Shown: positions 1-8,067 of the stretch, one piece after another
Position numbering within the stretch: the first letter of the stretch is position 1
How the letters are laid out: each line of letters begins with the position of its first letter
Assembly: GCF_007990635.1 (NCBI RefSeq)
Contig: NZ_AP019846.1
Coordinates: forward strand, 1,302,001-1,366,000
Length of the DNA stretch: 64,000 bases
Direction of reading: 5' to 3'
DNA from: Leptotrichia hongkongensis
GTDB taxonomy: Bacteria > Fusobacteriota > Fusobacteriia > Fusobacteriales > Leptotrichiaceae
Notes under the pieces: model-generated
The model's database searches: none
The model's input: only the letters and a program-made list of their open reading frames with translations
What the model was told of the DNA's origin: nothing
Position numbers and translations under genes: made by a program

Positions 1-1
1 A

Positions 2-682
2 AAGATTAAAGATGTTTTCGCAAATGCTAAAATTATAGCCTTGTATGGAGCGTCAGAGGCTGAACCCATATCAGTATTAAATTTTGAATACATAACAGAA
101 GAAGATATTGAAAATATGAAAAATGGTGATGGACTTCTCGCTGGAAAAATAGTTAATGAAATAGAACTTAAAATAGAAGAATTAGAAAAAACGTCTGAAA
201 AAAATAAAATTTTAAAAGATAACAATGTTGAAGATTTTTCAGCATTAAAAGGTGAAATACTTGTAAAAGGAGAAAATGTAGTAAACGGATATTTAAATGT
301 TGAGAAAAAACCAAATGAAAAATGGCATAGAACAGGAGATATGGGATATATTAACAAAAAAGGTCAACTTATACTGCTAGGAAGAGTTAAAGGGCGAATA
401 CAGATTGAAGAAAACATTTATTATCCTTTTACTGTAGAAACTGCCTTTTCATTTTGTAAAAACTTAAAAAAATCAGTCCTTACTTCCAAGAATAATAAAT
501 TATATCTCTTTGCCGAAAGAAACCCTGGATTTAAAGGAAATTTATCTGAGGATAGTGAAATTAAAGAACTAAAAGAAAAATTTGGAATATTTAAAATAAT
601 CGAAATTGAAATTCCAATGGATAAAAGGCATAACAGCAAGACGGATTATAAAAGGCTGGAAGAAATAGTTGAAAAAATTTAA
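2..682 (+). CDS. AMP-dependent acyl ligase/synthetase, C-terminal part (5' end outside window)
   Basis: The open frame runs in from the left edge, so only about the last 227 residues are visible. They carry adenylate-forming-enzyme motifs: YGASEAEP (the YGxTE-type motif), then HRTGDMGY and GRVKGRIQIEE (A7/A8 region), and MDKRHNSKTD near the C terminus, whose lysine fits the catalytic A10 lysine. The family activates a carboxylate as acyl-AMP. A DxRHNxKxD ending also occurs in some acyl-AMP ligases acting on long-chain acids, but the substrate cannot be read here. The gene is followed after 26 bp by an unknown gene and then a UbiA-type prenyltransferase, suggesting one operon for a lipid-like product (inference). 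Confidence 0.85.
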   Translation, partial: KIKDVFANAKIIALYGASEAEPISVLNFEYITEEDIENMKNGDGLLAGKIVNEIELKIEELEKTSEKNKILKDNNVEDFSALKGEILVKGENVVNGYLNVEKKPNEKWHRTGDMGYINKKGQLILLGRVKGRIQIEENIYYPFTVETAFSFCKNLKKSVLTSKNNKLYLFAERNPGFKGNLSEDSEIKELKEKFGIFKIIEIEIPMDKRHNSKTDYKRLEEIVEKI

Positions 683-708
683 AAATTTAAATTCAGAAAG
701 GAAATTTT

Positions 709-1092
709 ATGAAAACAGAAGCAAAAGAATTAATTCAGGAAGGATTAAAATTATTTTCATTATATGACAGGAGAGCTTTGAAAAGATTTTATCTTTCAGC
801 AGAAAAAAGCGAGGCAGATTTATCATATCTCGATGAAAAGTATCAGACTCATATGCGTTCTAAAGCAAGAGGACTGTTTTTTGATTTTTTAGGGGGAATT
901 ATAGAAGGCATTGCAAGTTCAGGAAGTCCGTTTAGTCATTCTCTGGATAGAGCAATGACCATTGAAAAGCGTGAACAATATAATGAAAAAAAATTAATAT
1001 TAAGGTATAAAATTAAAGATTTTATTGAAAGTACACCAGTAGACAGTAATACAGGATATTTACTTTCCATGATTGACTTCTATTGTCAGTAA
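709..1092 (+). CDS. Hypothetical protein, 127 aa
   Basis: I do not recognise this protein. It is a small, charged, mostly helical-looking protein with no signal peptide and no clear membrane segment; a glycine-rich stretch (FLGGIIEGIASSG, about residues 60-72) sits in the middle. AGAAAGGAAATTTT precedes the ATG, a good ribosome site. It lies between an acyl-AMP ligase (26 bp) and a UbiA-type gene (37 bp) on the same strand, so it is probably co-transcribed and could be an accessory protein of the same pathway. Confidence 0.7.
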   Translation: MKTEAKELIQEGLKLFSLYDRRALKRFYLSAEKSEADLSYLDEKYQTHMRSKARGLFFDFLGGIIEGIASSGSPFSHSLDRAMTIEKREQYNEKKLILRYKIKDFIESTPVDSNTGYLLSMIDFYCQ

Positions 1093-1129
1093 AATCTATT
1101 TATATATAATATTGTAAGAGGAGAAATAA

Positions 1130-2155
1130 ATGAGCCAAAGTAATATAAATTCAAAAAAATCAATAATCCAAAATATAAAAAATTTCAAAATATATTTGAA
1201 TGAACGGTTTCCATTGGGAAAAAACTCTTTTTTCGTATTGATTTTTACTTTGTCAGGATACATTTATACAAGTTTGTTATACAATTCAAAAATTATGTAT
1301 CTTTTTACAAACGGAGTTAAAATAGGGATATTTCAATATAAAATAATCGCTCTATTTATCATAGTTTTTATGTTTTTCTTTCAATTAAGAATTACAGATG
1401 AATTTAAGGATTATGAGGAAGACTTAAAATACAGGGCTTACCGTCCTGTTCAAAGAGGTATAATTTCCTTAAAAACATTAGGAAAAACAGGAATTGTAAC
1501 TGTTATAATACAAATAATGCTTGCACACGTTATAGATCCTGAAATTATTTATTTTATGATATTTGTATGGATTTATATGTTCTTAATGGCAAAAGAATTT
1601 TTTATAAAAAAATGGCTTACAAAAAGAATTTTGATTTATGCTCTCTCCCACGTTGTAATAATGGTATTCATTACTCTTGTTATTGTAGAAGCTACACAAT
1701 ACATTGTACCAAAAAATATTTTTGACGTTTTTATATTACAACGGTACAGACATAATATTGATTTTGCATTAATTCCTCTTTTTGCATTAAATTATTTAAA
1801 CGGAATCGTATTGGAAATTGGAAGAAAAACAAGAAGAACTGATGAAGAAGAGTATGGAGTACAGACATATAGCAAACTTTGGGGGAGAAAAAAGGCTGTG
1901 GTTGTTTTAAGCCTACTTTTTGTTATTGAATATCTTCTTGTTATTCTTGGGCTTACCCATACCTATAAAGAATACTTTTTCTTTGGTGGATTAACATTGC
2001 TTGTAATATTGATAGTTTCGATATATTTTATAGTAAAATTTTTGAAAAAGGATTTATCAGGAAAAATTGTGGAGACTGTGTCGGGACTTTGGATTATTTT
2101 TTCAAGTATGTGCATGGGGTTTCTTCCATATTTTGTATTTAGTTTAATAAAATAA
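1130..2155 (+). CDS. UbiA-family prenyltransferase
   Basis: A 341-residue polytopic membrane protein with about eight hydrophobic helices. The first Asp-rich motif is D90-E-F-K-D94-Y-E-E-D98 followed by RPVQRG (105-110), matching the NDxxDxxxD...RPxxxG signature that binds Mg-prenyl diphosphate. A second, more divergent motif with RRTDEEEYG lies at about 235-243, followed by KLWG. UbiA enzymes move a prenyl group to an aromatic or lipid acceptor in the membrane. The neighbouring acyl ligase suggests a dedicated small lipid or quinone-like pathway, but no product can be named. An AGAGGAG-type site precedes the ATG, and a hairpin terminator follows 82 bp after the stop. Confidence 0.8.
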   Translation: MSQSNINSKKSIIQNIKNFKIYLNERFPLGKNSFFVLIFTLSGYIYTSLLYNSKIMYLFTNGVKIGIFQYKIIALFIIVFMFFFQLRITDEFKDYEEDLKYRAYRPVQRGIISLKTLGKTGIVTVIIQIMLAHVIDPEIIYFMIFVWIYMFLMAKEFFIKKWLTKRILIYALSHVVIMVFITLVIVEATQYIVPKNIFDVFILQRYRHNIDFALIPLFALNYLNGIVLEIGRKTRRTDEEEYGVQTYSKLWGRKKAVVVLSLLFVIEYLLVILGLTHTYKEYFFFGGLTLLVILIVSIYFIVKFLKKDLSGKIVETVSGLWIIFSSMCMGFLPYFVFSLIK

Positions 2156-2236
2156 AAAGTATAAATTTTATATCGGTTATATCTATGGTTTTTAACAAAT
2201 GAATTTAATAAACAGTAACTTTAACCATCTATAAAT

Positions 2237-2277
2237 AAGCAAGAGTGTAAAAAATAATTATGCTCTTGTTTTTTTTA
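2237..2277 (+). terminator. Rho-independent terminator after the UbiA operon
   Basis: AAGCAAGAG at 2237-2245 pairs with CTCTTGTTT at 2263-2271 (one G-T pair), followed by a T run to 2276. It closes the acyl-ligase/UbiA transcript and separates it from the murQ operon. Confidence 0.75.
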
Positions 2278-2342
2278 ATAGAGTTTAAGTTTATCAGCAT
2301 TTTTCTTCTCTTTTAAACAAATTTTTCAGATAAATTTAAAAA

Positions 2343-2375
2343 TAGACTTCCATTTAAGAAAAATCGAGATATAAT
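2343..2375 (+). promoter_or_regulatory. Possible promoter of the murQ operon
   Basis: A perfect TATAAT lies at 2370-2375, about 50 bp before murQ. The best -35-like hexamer (TAGACT at 2343-2348) is spaced too far (21 bp), so an activator or another -35 may be used. I found no convincing operator palindrome. Confidence 0.4.
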
Positions 2376-2425
2376 TATGGTGTAAAGAACTAGTTTTAGA
2401 CTTAACTTAAAGGGTGTGATAAATA

Positions 2426-3340
2426 ATGATTGAACTTGAAAAATTGTCTACTGAAGAAAATAATCCTAATAGCAAGGATATCGAATTACAGGATAGCCTT
2501 GAAGTTGTGAAAAGAATAAATGAGGAAGATAAAAAAGTGGCATTTTGCGTAGAAAAAGAATTAGATAGCATTTCACGGCTGATAGACGCCATATTGTCAA
2601 AATATAAAAAAGAAACAAGAATTATATATATTGGTGCAGGAACATCGGGAAGACTTGGAATTCTTGATGCGTCAGAATGTCCTCCTACTTACGGAGTTTC
2701 CTTTGAAAAAGTTCAAGGAATAATTGCCGGTGGAAATGAAGCGATATTCAAGGCTAAGGAAAATGCTGAAGATAAGCCAGAACTTGGAAAACAGGATTTA
2801 ATAAATATTAATCTTACTGAAAATGATGTAGTTATAGGACTTGCGGCTTCTGGCAGAACCCCTTATGTTTTAGGATCAATAGAATATGCAAACAGCGTTG
2901 GGGCAGTTACGGGAAGTATAACTTGCTCAAAAAATTCTGATTTATCCAAAGTCAGTCAATATCCAATAGAAGTCCCTGTTGGTGCTGAAATTGTGACAGG
3001 CTCTACCAGAATGAAAGCAGGAACAGCTCAGAAAATGATACTTAATATGATTTCTACTACACTTATGATAAAACTTGGAAAAGTATTTTCAGGCTACATG
3101 GTGGATGTAAAAACTTCCAATCAGAAACTAGTTGAGCGAGCGAAAAGAATAATAATGAAAACTACTGGGACTGATTATGAAATTGCAAGTTCCGTTTTGA
3201 AAAAAGCTGGAAATGATGTAAAAACAGCTATTGCTATGATACTTTTGGATATTGATAGAGATATGGCAACTGAAAAATTAAAACAATACGATAATAATAT
3301 AGCAAAATTGATACATGAATATTCTGAAAAAAATATTTAG
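2426..3340 (+). CDS. murQ: N-acetylmuramic acid 6-phosphate etherase
   Basis: MurQ removes the D-lactyl ether from MurNAc-6-phosphate, giving GlcNAc-6-phosphate and D-lactate in the cytoplasm. The 304-residue length is normal. The SIS fold is clear: GAGTSGRLG (70-78) runs into the family hallmark DASECPPTYG (81-90). E84 and E115 fall where the family's catalytic acid pair is expected, and TGSTRMKAGTAQK marks the second sugar-phosphate loop. It is the first gene of an operon with a GH4 glycosidase, three PTS subunits, mupG and murP, which fits murein-sugar recovery. AAAGGGTG precedes the ATG. Confidence 0.95.
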   Translation: MIELEKLSTEENNPNSKDIELQDSLEVVKRINEEDKKVAFCVEKELDSISRLIDAILSKYKKETRIIYIGAGTSGRLGILDASECPPTYGVSFEKVQGIIAGGNEAIFKAKENAEDKPELGKQDLININLTENDVVIGLAASGRTPYVLGSIEYANSVGAVTGSITCSKNSDLSKVSQYPIEVPVGAEIVTGSTRMKAGTAQKMILNMISTTLMIKLGKVFSGYMVDVKTSNQKLVERAKRIIMKTTGTDYEIASSVLKKAGNDVKTAIAMILLDIDRDMATEKLKQYDNNIAKLIHEYSEKNI

Positions 3341-3361
3341 CAATTTAGAAAGGACAGTAAA

Positions 3362-4723
3362 ATGGAAAAAAGGGATGGAATTAAAATTGTAACGATTGGT
3401 GGAGGCTCCAGCTATACTCCTGAACTGATAGAAGGATTTATTAAAAGGATAAAGGAATTGCCAGTTAAGGAAATATGGCTAGTTGATATTGAGGAAGGGA
3501 AAGAAAAATTAGAAATAGTTGGAAATTTGGCTAAAAGAATGGTGGAAAAGGCTGGTATTAACTGCAAGGTTTATTTGACGCTGGATAGAAGGGAAGCTAT
3601 AAAGGATGCAGACTTTGTAACAACTCAGTTTCGTGTAGGGCTTCTTGATGCGAGAATAAAAGATGAAAGGATACCATTTGAAAATGGACTCCTAGGACAA
3701 GAAACAAATGGAGCTGGGGGAATGTTCAAGGCATTTCGTACAATTCCTGTAATACTTGATATTGTGAAGGATATTAAGGAACTTGCTCCAAATGCTTGGC
3801 TTATTAATTTTACAAATCCTGCGGGAATCGTAACAGAAGCTGTACTAAACTATGGAAATTTTGAAAAAGTTGTCGGACTTTGCAATATTCCAGTACATAC
3901 TCAGATGGATTGTGCAAGCCTTTATGAAAAAGATATTAGCGAGTTTAAATTCCAATTTGCAGGGCTGAATCACTTTGTCTGGTACAAGGTATGGGACAAG
4001 AAAGGAAATGAGCTTACATCAGATTTATGGGACAAGAGGCAGGATAAGGAAAATCTCGGTGTAAAAAATATTGTCAGCATAAACTACGATTATGATCAGA
4101 TAAAAAATTTGGGAATGCTGCCTTGTGACTATCATAGATATTATTACTTACAGGATGAAATGCTGGCTGAAGGGCTGAAATCATATAAGGAGAATGGAAC
4201 AAGAGGGGAAATTGTTAAAAGAGTTGAAGCAGAACTTTTTGAACTTTACAAGGATGTAAATTTGAAGGAAAAACCTAAACAGCTTGAACAAAGAGGTGGC
4301 GCTTATTACTCTGATGCAGCCTGTGAATTAATTAGCGCTATCTACAATGACAAAGGCATAATAATGGCGGTAAATACTAGAAACAAAGGAGCTATCGCAG
4401 ATTTACCATATAATTCGGCAGTTGAAATTTCCTCATACATTACAGCAAACGGACCTAAACCTATAACATTCGGTAAATTTCCAAATGCTGGACAGAGAGG
4501 ATATATTCAGCTAATGAAGGCAATGGAAGAACTGACTGTGGAAGCGGCTGTTACAGGAAATTATTACACCGCATTGCAGGCTTTCACTACAAATCCATTA
4601 GTTCCTGGAACTACAATTGGAAGAAAGGTTTTGAATGAACTTCTAGATGCACACGAAAAATATTTACCACAGTTTAAGGATTATTATGAAAATAGAGAAA
4701 AATATCAAAAAGGAGGAAAATAA
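3362..4723 (+). CDS. GH4 family 6-phospho-glycosidase
   Basis: Family 4 glycoside hydrolases use NAD+ and a divalent metal to split phosphorylated disaccharides by an oxidation-elimination route. The 453 residues show the N-terminal dinucleotide loop IGGGSSYTPEL (12-22), TNPAG (151-155), the metal-binding Cys in GLCNIP (C174) and the GLNHFVW motif (H204). This matches 6-phospho-beta-glucosidase/LicH-type members. Lying between murQ and a lactose/cellobiose-type PTS, its substrate may be a phosphorylated beta-linked amino-sugar disaccharide rather than cellobiose; this is inference. AGAAAGGACAG precedes the ATG and the gap to murQ is 21 bp. Confidence 0.9.
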   Translation: MEKRDGIKIVTIGGGSSYTPELIEGFIKRIKELPVKEIWLVDIEEGKEKLEIVGNLAKRMVEKAGINCKVYLTLDRREAIKDADFVTTQFRVGLLDARIKDERIPFENGLLGQETNGAGGMFKAFRTIPVILDIVKDIKELAPNAWLINFTNPAGIVTEAVLNYGNFEKVVGLCNIPVHTQMDCASLYEKDISEFKFQFAGLNHFVWYKVWDKKGNELTSDLWDKRQDKENLGVKNIVSINYDYDQIKNLGMLPCDYHRYYYLQDEMLAEGLKSYKENGTRGEIVKRVEAELFELYKDVNLKEKPKQLEQRGGAYYSDAACELISAIYNDKGIIMAVNTRNKGAIADLPYNSAVEISSYITANGPKPITFGKFPNAGQRGYIQLMKAMEELTVEAAVTGNYYTALQAFTTNPLVPGTTIGRKVLNELLDAHEKYLPQFKDYYENREKYQKGGK

Positions 4724-4729
4724 GAAATT

Positions 4730-5059
4730 ATGGATAAGGAACAAATGGAATTAGTTGTATTTGAAATTGTAAATAGTGCTGGAACTGCAAAAGGATTAGC
4801 TTATGAAGCATTAAGCGAGGCAGAAAAAGGGGATTTTGAAAAAGCTGAAAATTTATTGAAAGAAGCTGATGAGGCTCTGCTATCCGCTCACAATGTTCAG
4901 ACGGAAATAATTCAGGCAGAAGTAAATGGCAAAGGTATTACACCTTCAGTCCTATTCGTTCACTCACAGGATCATTTGATGACAGCAATTGAGGCAAAAA
5001 CCTTAATTGAAGGTATGATAAAAATGTATAAAAGAATTGATAACCTTGAAAAGCAATAG
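4730..5059 (+). CDS. PTS lactose/cellobiose-type EIIA
   Basis: A 109-residue three-helix EIIA that passes phosphate from HPr to EIIB. FVHSQDHLMTA carries the expected phospho-histidine H78 and the metal aspartate D81, positions that match the well-studied lactose EIIA numbering. SAHNVQTEIIQAE at about 52-64 is the other family hallmark. AAGGAGG lies inside the end of the GH4 gene, and the gap is 6 bp, so the two are translationally linked. Confidence 0.93.
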   Translation: MDKEQMELVVFEIVNSAGTAKGLAYEALSEAEKGDFEKAENLLKEADEALLSAHNVQTEIIQAEVNGKGITPSVLFVHSQDHLMTAIEAKTLIEGMIKMYKRIDNLEKQ

Positions 5060-5153
5060 GTTTATAAAACAGATAGTTGGAAAACTAACACTATTTTGAA
5101 TAGAGTTGATACAAAAACTATAAAAATTGAAAAATAAAAATTAGGAGGATTTT

Positions 5154-5465
5154 ATGAAAGTATTATTTGTATGTTCATTAGGAATGTCTAGTGCGGTAGC
5201 AGTAAAGGCTCTTGAAAAAGAAGCAAATGCAAAAGACGTAGAAATTGAAGTGAAGGCTGTGAGTACGCAGCAATTTGAAGAAGAAGTAAAAAATGGATAT
5301 GACGTGGCAATGGTTGCTCCTCAAATAAGACACAGATTTGATACACTAAATGCCCAAGCAAGCGAAGCAGGTGTACCGTGTGCAATGATTACTCCGCAAG
5401 GGTATAGCCCACTCGGAGGTCCAAAACTATTAAAACAAATTCAAGAATTAATACAAAATAAATAA
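5154..5465 (+). CDS. PTS lactose/cellobiose-type EIIB
   Basis: A 103-residue EIIB. The phospho-cysteine loop is FVCSLGMSSAV, with C7 the phosphate acceptor, followed by a Rossmann-like small domain; APQIRHRFD is also typical. It phosphorylates the sugar crossing the membrane through the EIIC encoded next. TTAGGAGGATTTT before the ATG is a strong ribosome site. Confidence 0.93.
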   Translation: MKVLFVCSLGMSSAVAVKALEKEANAKDVEIEVKAVSTQQFEEEVKNGYDVAMVAPQIRHRFDTLNAQASEAGVPCAMITPQGYSPLGGPKLLKQIQELIQNK

Positions 5466-5523
5466 ATTTTAATATCTTAACAATTCACAAAAACAATATC
5501 GCAACAGGAAAGGAAGTAGAATT

Positions 5524-6863
5524 ATGGCAGTTTTAGAACAACTTTCAATAAAAATGGCAAAAATATCAGAACAAAGACATTTAAGGGCAATACGGGACGG
5601 TATAGTTTCCACATTGCCACTAATCATTGTCGGGTCAATATTTTTAATTTTAGCGTTCCCACCTTTTCCAAAAGAATGGGCAATTTCAGTTTTAGCAAAA
5701 AAACATGCGGTACAAATGCTGCTGCCCTACCGTATGACAATGTTCATAATGGGTCTTTATGCTGTTATGGGAATAGGTTACAGCCTTTCAAAATCATATA
5801 AATTGGACGGGATTACAGGATCAATCCTGTCAGTCTGTGCATTTTTACTTACAATTATGCCAAAAATGATTAATCCGATTGAAGTGATAAATCAAACTAT
5901 CGGTGGAAAAGCAGTACAAATTATTGTTGAAGAGGGTACAAAAGGCTCTCAGCTTATTCAGGAAGATATTGGATATGCACTGCAAATGTCAAGATTAGGC
6001 TCTGCAGGTTTATTTGTAGGAATAATAGCGGCAATATTTGCAGTTGAAGTATATAGAATGACTACAACAACTGGATTTAGAATAAAAATGCCTGAAGCTG
6101 TGCCAGAATCAGTTGCACGCTCATTTGAAGCCTTAACTCCAGCGGCAATAATTATTTTCACATTGACAATTTTGACTTACTGGCTAAATATAGATTTGCA
6201 CGATATAATAGGCTCAATTATAAAACCTGTTCTGAAATTTAGTGACTCTTGGTTTTCTGTAATCCTTATTGTATTTATGATTACGTTCTTCTGGAGCTTT
6301 GGAATTCACGGCGATTCAATTGTCGGATCTGTTGTGCGTCCGTTATGGCTTATGCTTCTTGAACAAAATGCCACAGCTTTGGCAAATGGACAAAATATTC
6401 CTCATATCGCGGCAGAACCTTTATATCAATGGTTTATCTGGATTGGCGGTTCAGGACAATAGGATTTGCATTATTACTGCTATTAAAATCAAAATCAACT
6501 TACGGTAAGACACTAGGAAAAGCAGCAATCCTTCCTTCAATATTCAACATAAACGAGCCAATTATTTTTGGAGCTCCAATAGTATTAAATCCTACATTAT
6601 TACCGCCTTTTATAATTGTTCCAATAGTTAATGCTTCTATCACTTATTTCGCAATGGTAGCAGAACTGGTAAACCGTGTAACTTCAACACCACCTTGGAC
6701 TCTACCTGGGCCGATAGGAGCATTTTTAGCAACAAATGGAGATTTTAGAGCAGTTATTTTAAATATACTTCTTATTATAATTTCTGTTGCAATTTACTAT
6801 CCTTTCTTTAATGCCTACGAGAAAAAATTATTGGCAGAAGAACATGCTGAAGCACAAGAATAA
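5524..6863 (+). pseudogene. PTS lactose/cellobiose-type EIIC, split by a single frameshift
   Basis: EIIC is the membrane channel of this PTS. The first frame (5524-6462) gives 312 residues of polytopic protein up to WFIWIGGSG and then hits TAG. The next frame back by one base continues without a gap as TIGFALLLLLKSKS through the remaining helices to 6863, with FNINEPIIFGAP, a hallmark of this EIIC family. GGACA at 6454-6458 would read correctly with one more base between GG and ACA. The joined protein would be about 446 residues, normal for the family. No slippery heptamer or stem-loop suggests programmed frameshifting. This is a true loss-of-function mutation or a consensus error; unlike the other frameshifts here, it is not in a long homopolymer. 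Confidence 0.85.
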
Positions 6864-6893
6864 AAATTGATAGAAGAAGGGAAATAACACAAA

Positions 6894-7985
6894 ATGAGAA
6901 AATTAGGAATTTCTATTTATCCTGGAAAGACAACTGAAGAAGAATTGATAAGTTATATTGATAAATCTTTTGATGCTGGCTTTAGCCGAATATTCAGTTG
7001 TCTGCTCTCTTCTACAGAGGATAAAGAAATAATTTTAAAAAAATTTAAAAAAGTAAATTATTATGCCAAGGAAAAAGGATTTGAAATTATTCTGGATGTG
7101 AATCCAAAAGTTTTTGATGACTTAGGAATAAGTTATGATAATTTAGCATTTTTTAAGGAAATGGGAGCTGACGGAATTAGGCTTGATATTGGATTTACTG
7201 GATTGCAGGAAAGCATTATGACATTTAATAAGGAAAATTTAAAAATTGAGATAAATATGAGCAACGATACTCATTATATCGATACAATTATGGATTACCG
7301 CCCAAATAAAAATAATCTAATAGGATGCCATAACTTTTATCCTCATATCCACACAGGATTAGGATTGGAATTTTTCAAAAAATGTACAGAAAATTTTGCA
7401 AAATATGGATTACGAACAGCCGCATTTATAACTTCACAAGCTAAAAACAGTTTTGGTCCTAAGCCAGTAACGCAAGGATTACCAACTTTGGAAATGCATC
7501 GTAATTTACCATTGATAGTTCAGTTCAAACATTTTGTCGCACTAGAAACAATTGACGATATAATTATTTCAAACTGCTATCCAACTGATGAAGAACTAGA
7601 AGAATTTAAAAAGGTACGTAAAGATATGGTAAGTTTCTCAATTGAACTTGAAAAAAATGTTCCTGAAATAGAACAAAAAATAATTTTTGATGAATTTCAC
7701 TTTAATAGAGGTGATATTTCTGAAAATCTAATCCGTTCTACAAATAGCCGTGTAAAATATAAAGAACATAATTTTGAAATTTTCAATGCTCCTGAAATAA
7801 TAAAAAAGGGAGATATAATTATTGAAAGTAGCGAATTTGGACATTACGCAGGGGAACTTTTAATTGCAAAAACAGAAATGAAAAATACTGGAAAATCAAA
7901 TGTTGTTGGAAAAATAGCAGATGAAGAAATATTTTTAATTGATTACATCAAACCTTGGCAAAAATTTTCTTTTGTAAAAAAATAA
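6894..7985 (+). CDS. mupG: MupG-type 6-phospho-N-acetylmuramidase (DUF871)
   Basis: The protein belongs to the DUF871/outer-surface-protein family, whose characterised member MupG splits MurNAc-6P-GlcNAc in the cytoplasm. The 363-residue length fits: a TIM-barrel N-terminal domain beginning GISIYPGKT and containing GADGIRLDIGF, CHNFYPH and TGLGLEFF, then a smaller C-terminal beta domain from about residue 255 containing NSRVKYKEHNFEIFNAPEI-like strands. Flanked by murQ and murP, the assignment is strongly supported by context. GAAGGGAAAT precedes the ATG. Confidence 0.87.
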   Translation: MRKLGISIYPGKTTEEELISYIDKSFDAGFSRIFSCLLSSTEDKEIILKKFKKVNYYAKEKGFEIILDVNPKVFDDLGISYDNLAFFKEMGADGIRLDIGFTGLQESIMTFNKENLKIEINMSNDTHYIDTIMDYRPNKNNLIGCHNFYPHIHTGLGLEFFKKCTENFAKYGLRTAAFITSQAKNSFGPKPVTQGLPTLEMHRNLPLIVQFKHFVALETIDDIIISNCYPTDEELEEFKKVRKDMVSFSIELEKNVPEIEQKIIFDEFHFNRGDISENLIRSTNSRVKYKEHNFEIFNAPEIIKKGDIIIESSEFGHYAGELLIAKTEMKNTGKSNVVGKIADEEIFLIDYIKPWQKFSFVKK

Positions 7986-8067
7986 AAATGCCTCTATCTA
8001 ATAGATTTATCTTTAACTATTTAATTAAAAGATTTTGAAACTTCAACTTACAAAGGAGATGAGCATT

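Noticed and set aside
6440-6480. Programmed -1 frameshift in the EIIC gene
   Set aside because: The bases TCAGGACA do not form a slippery heptamer and no downstream stem was seen; mutation or error is more likely.
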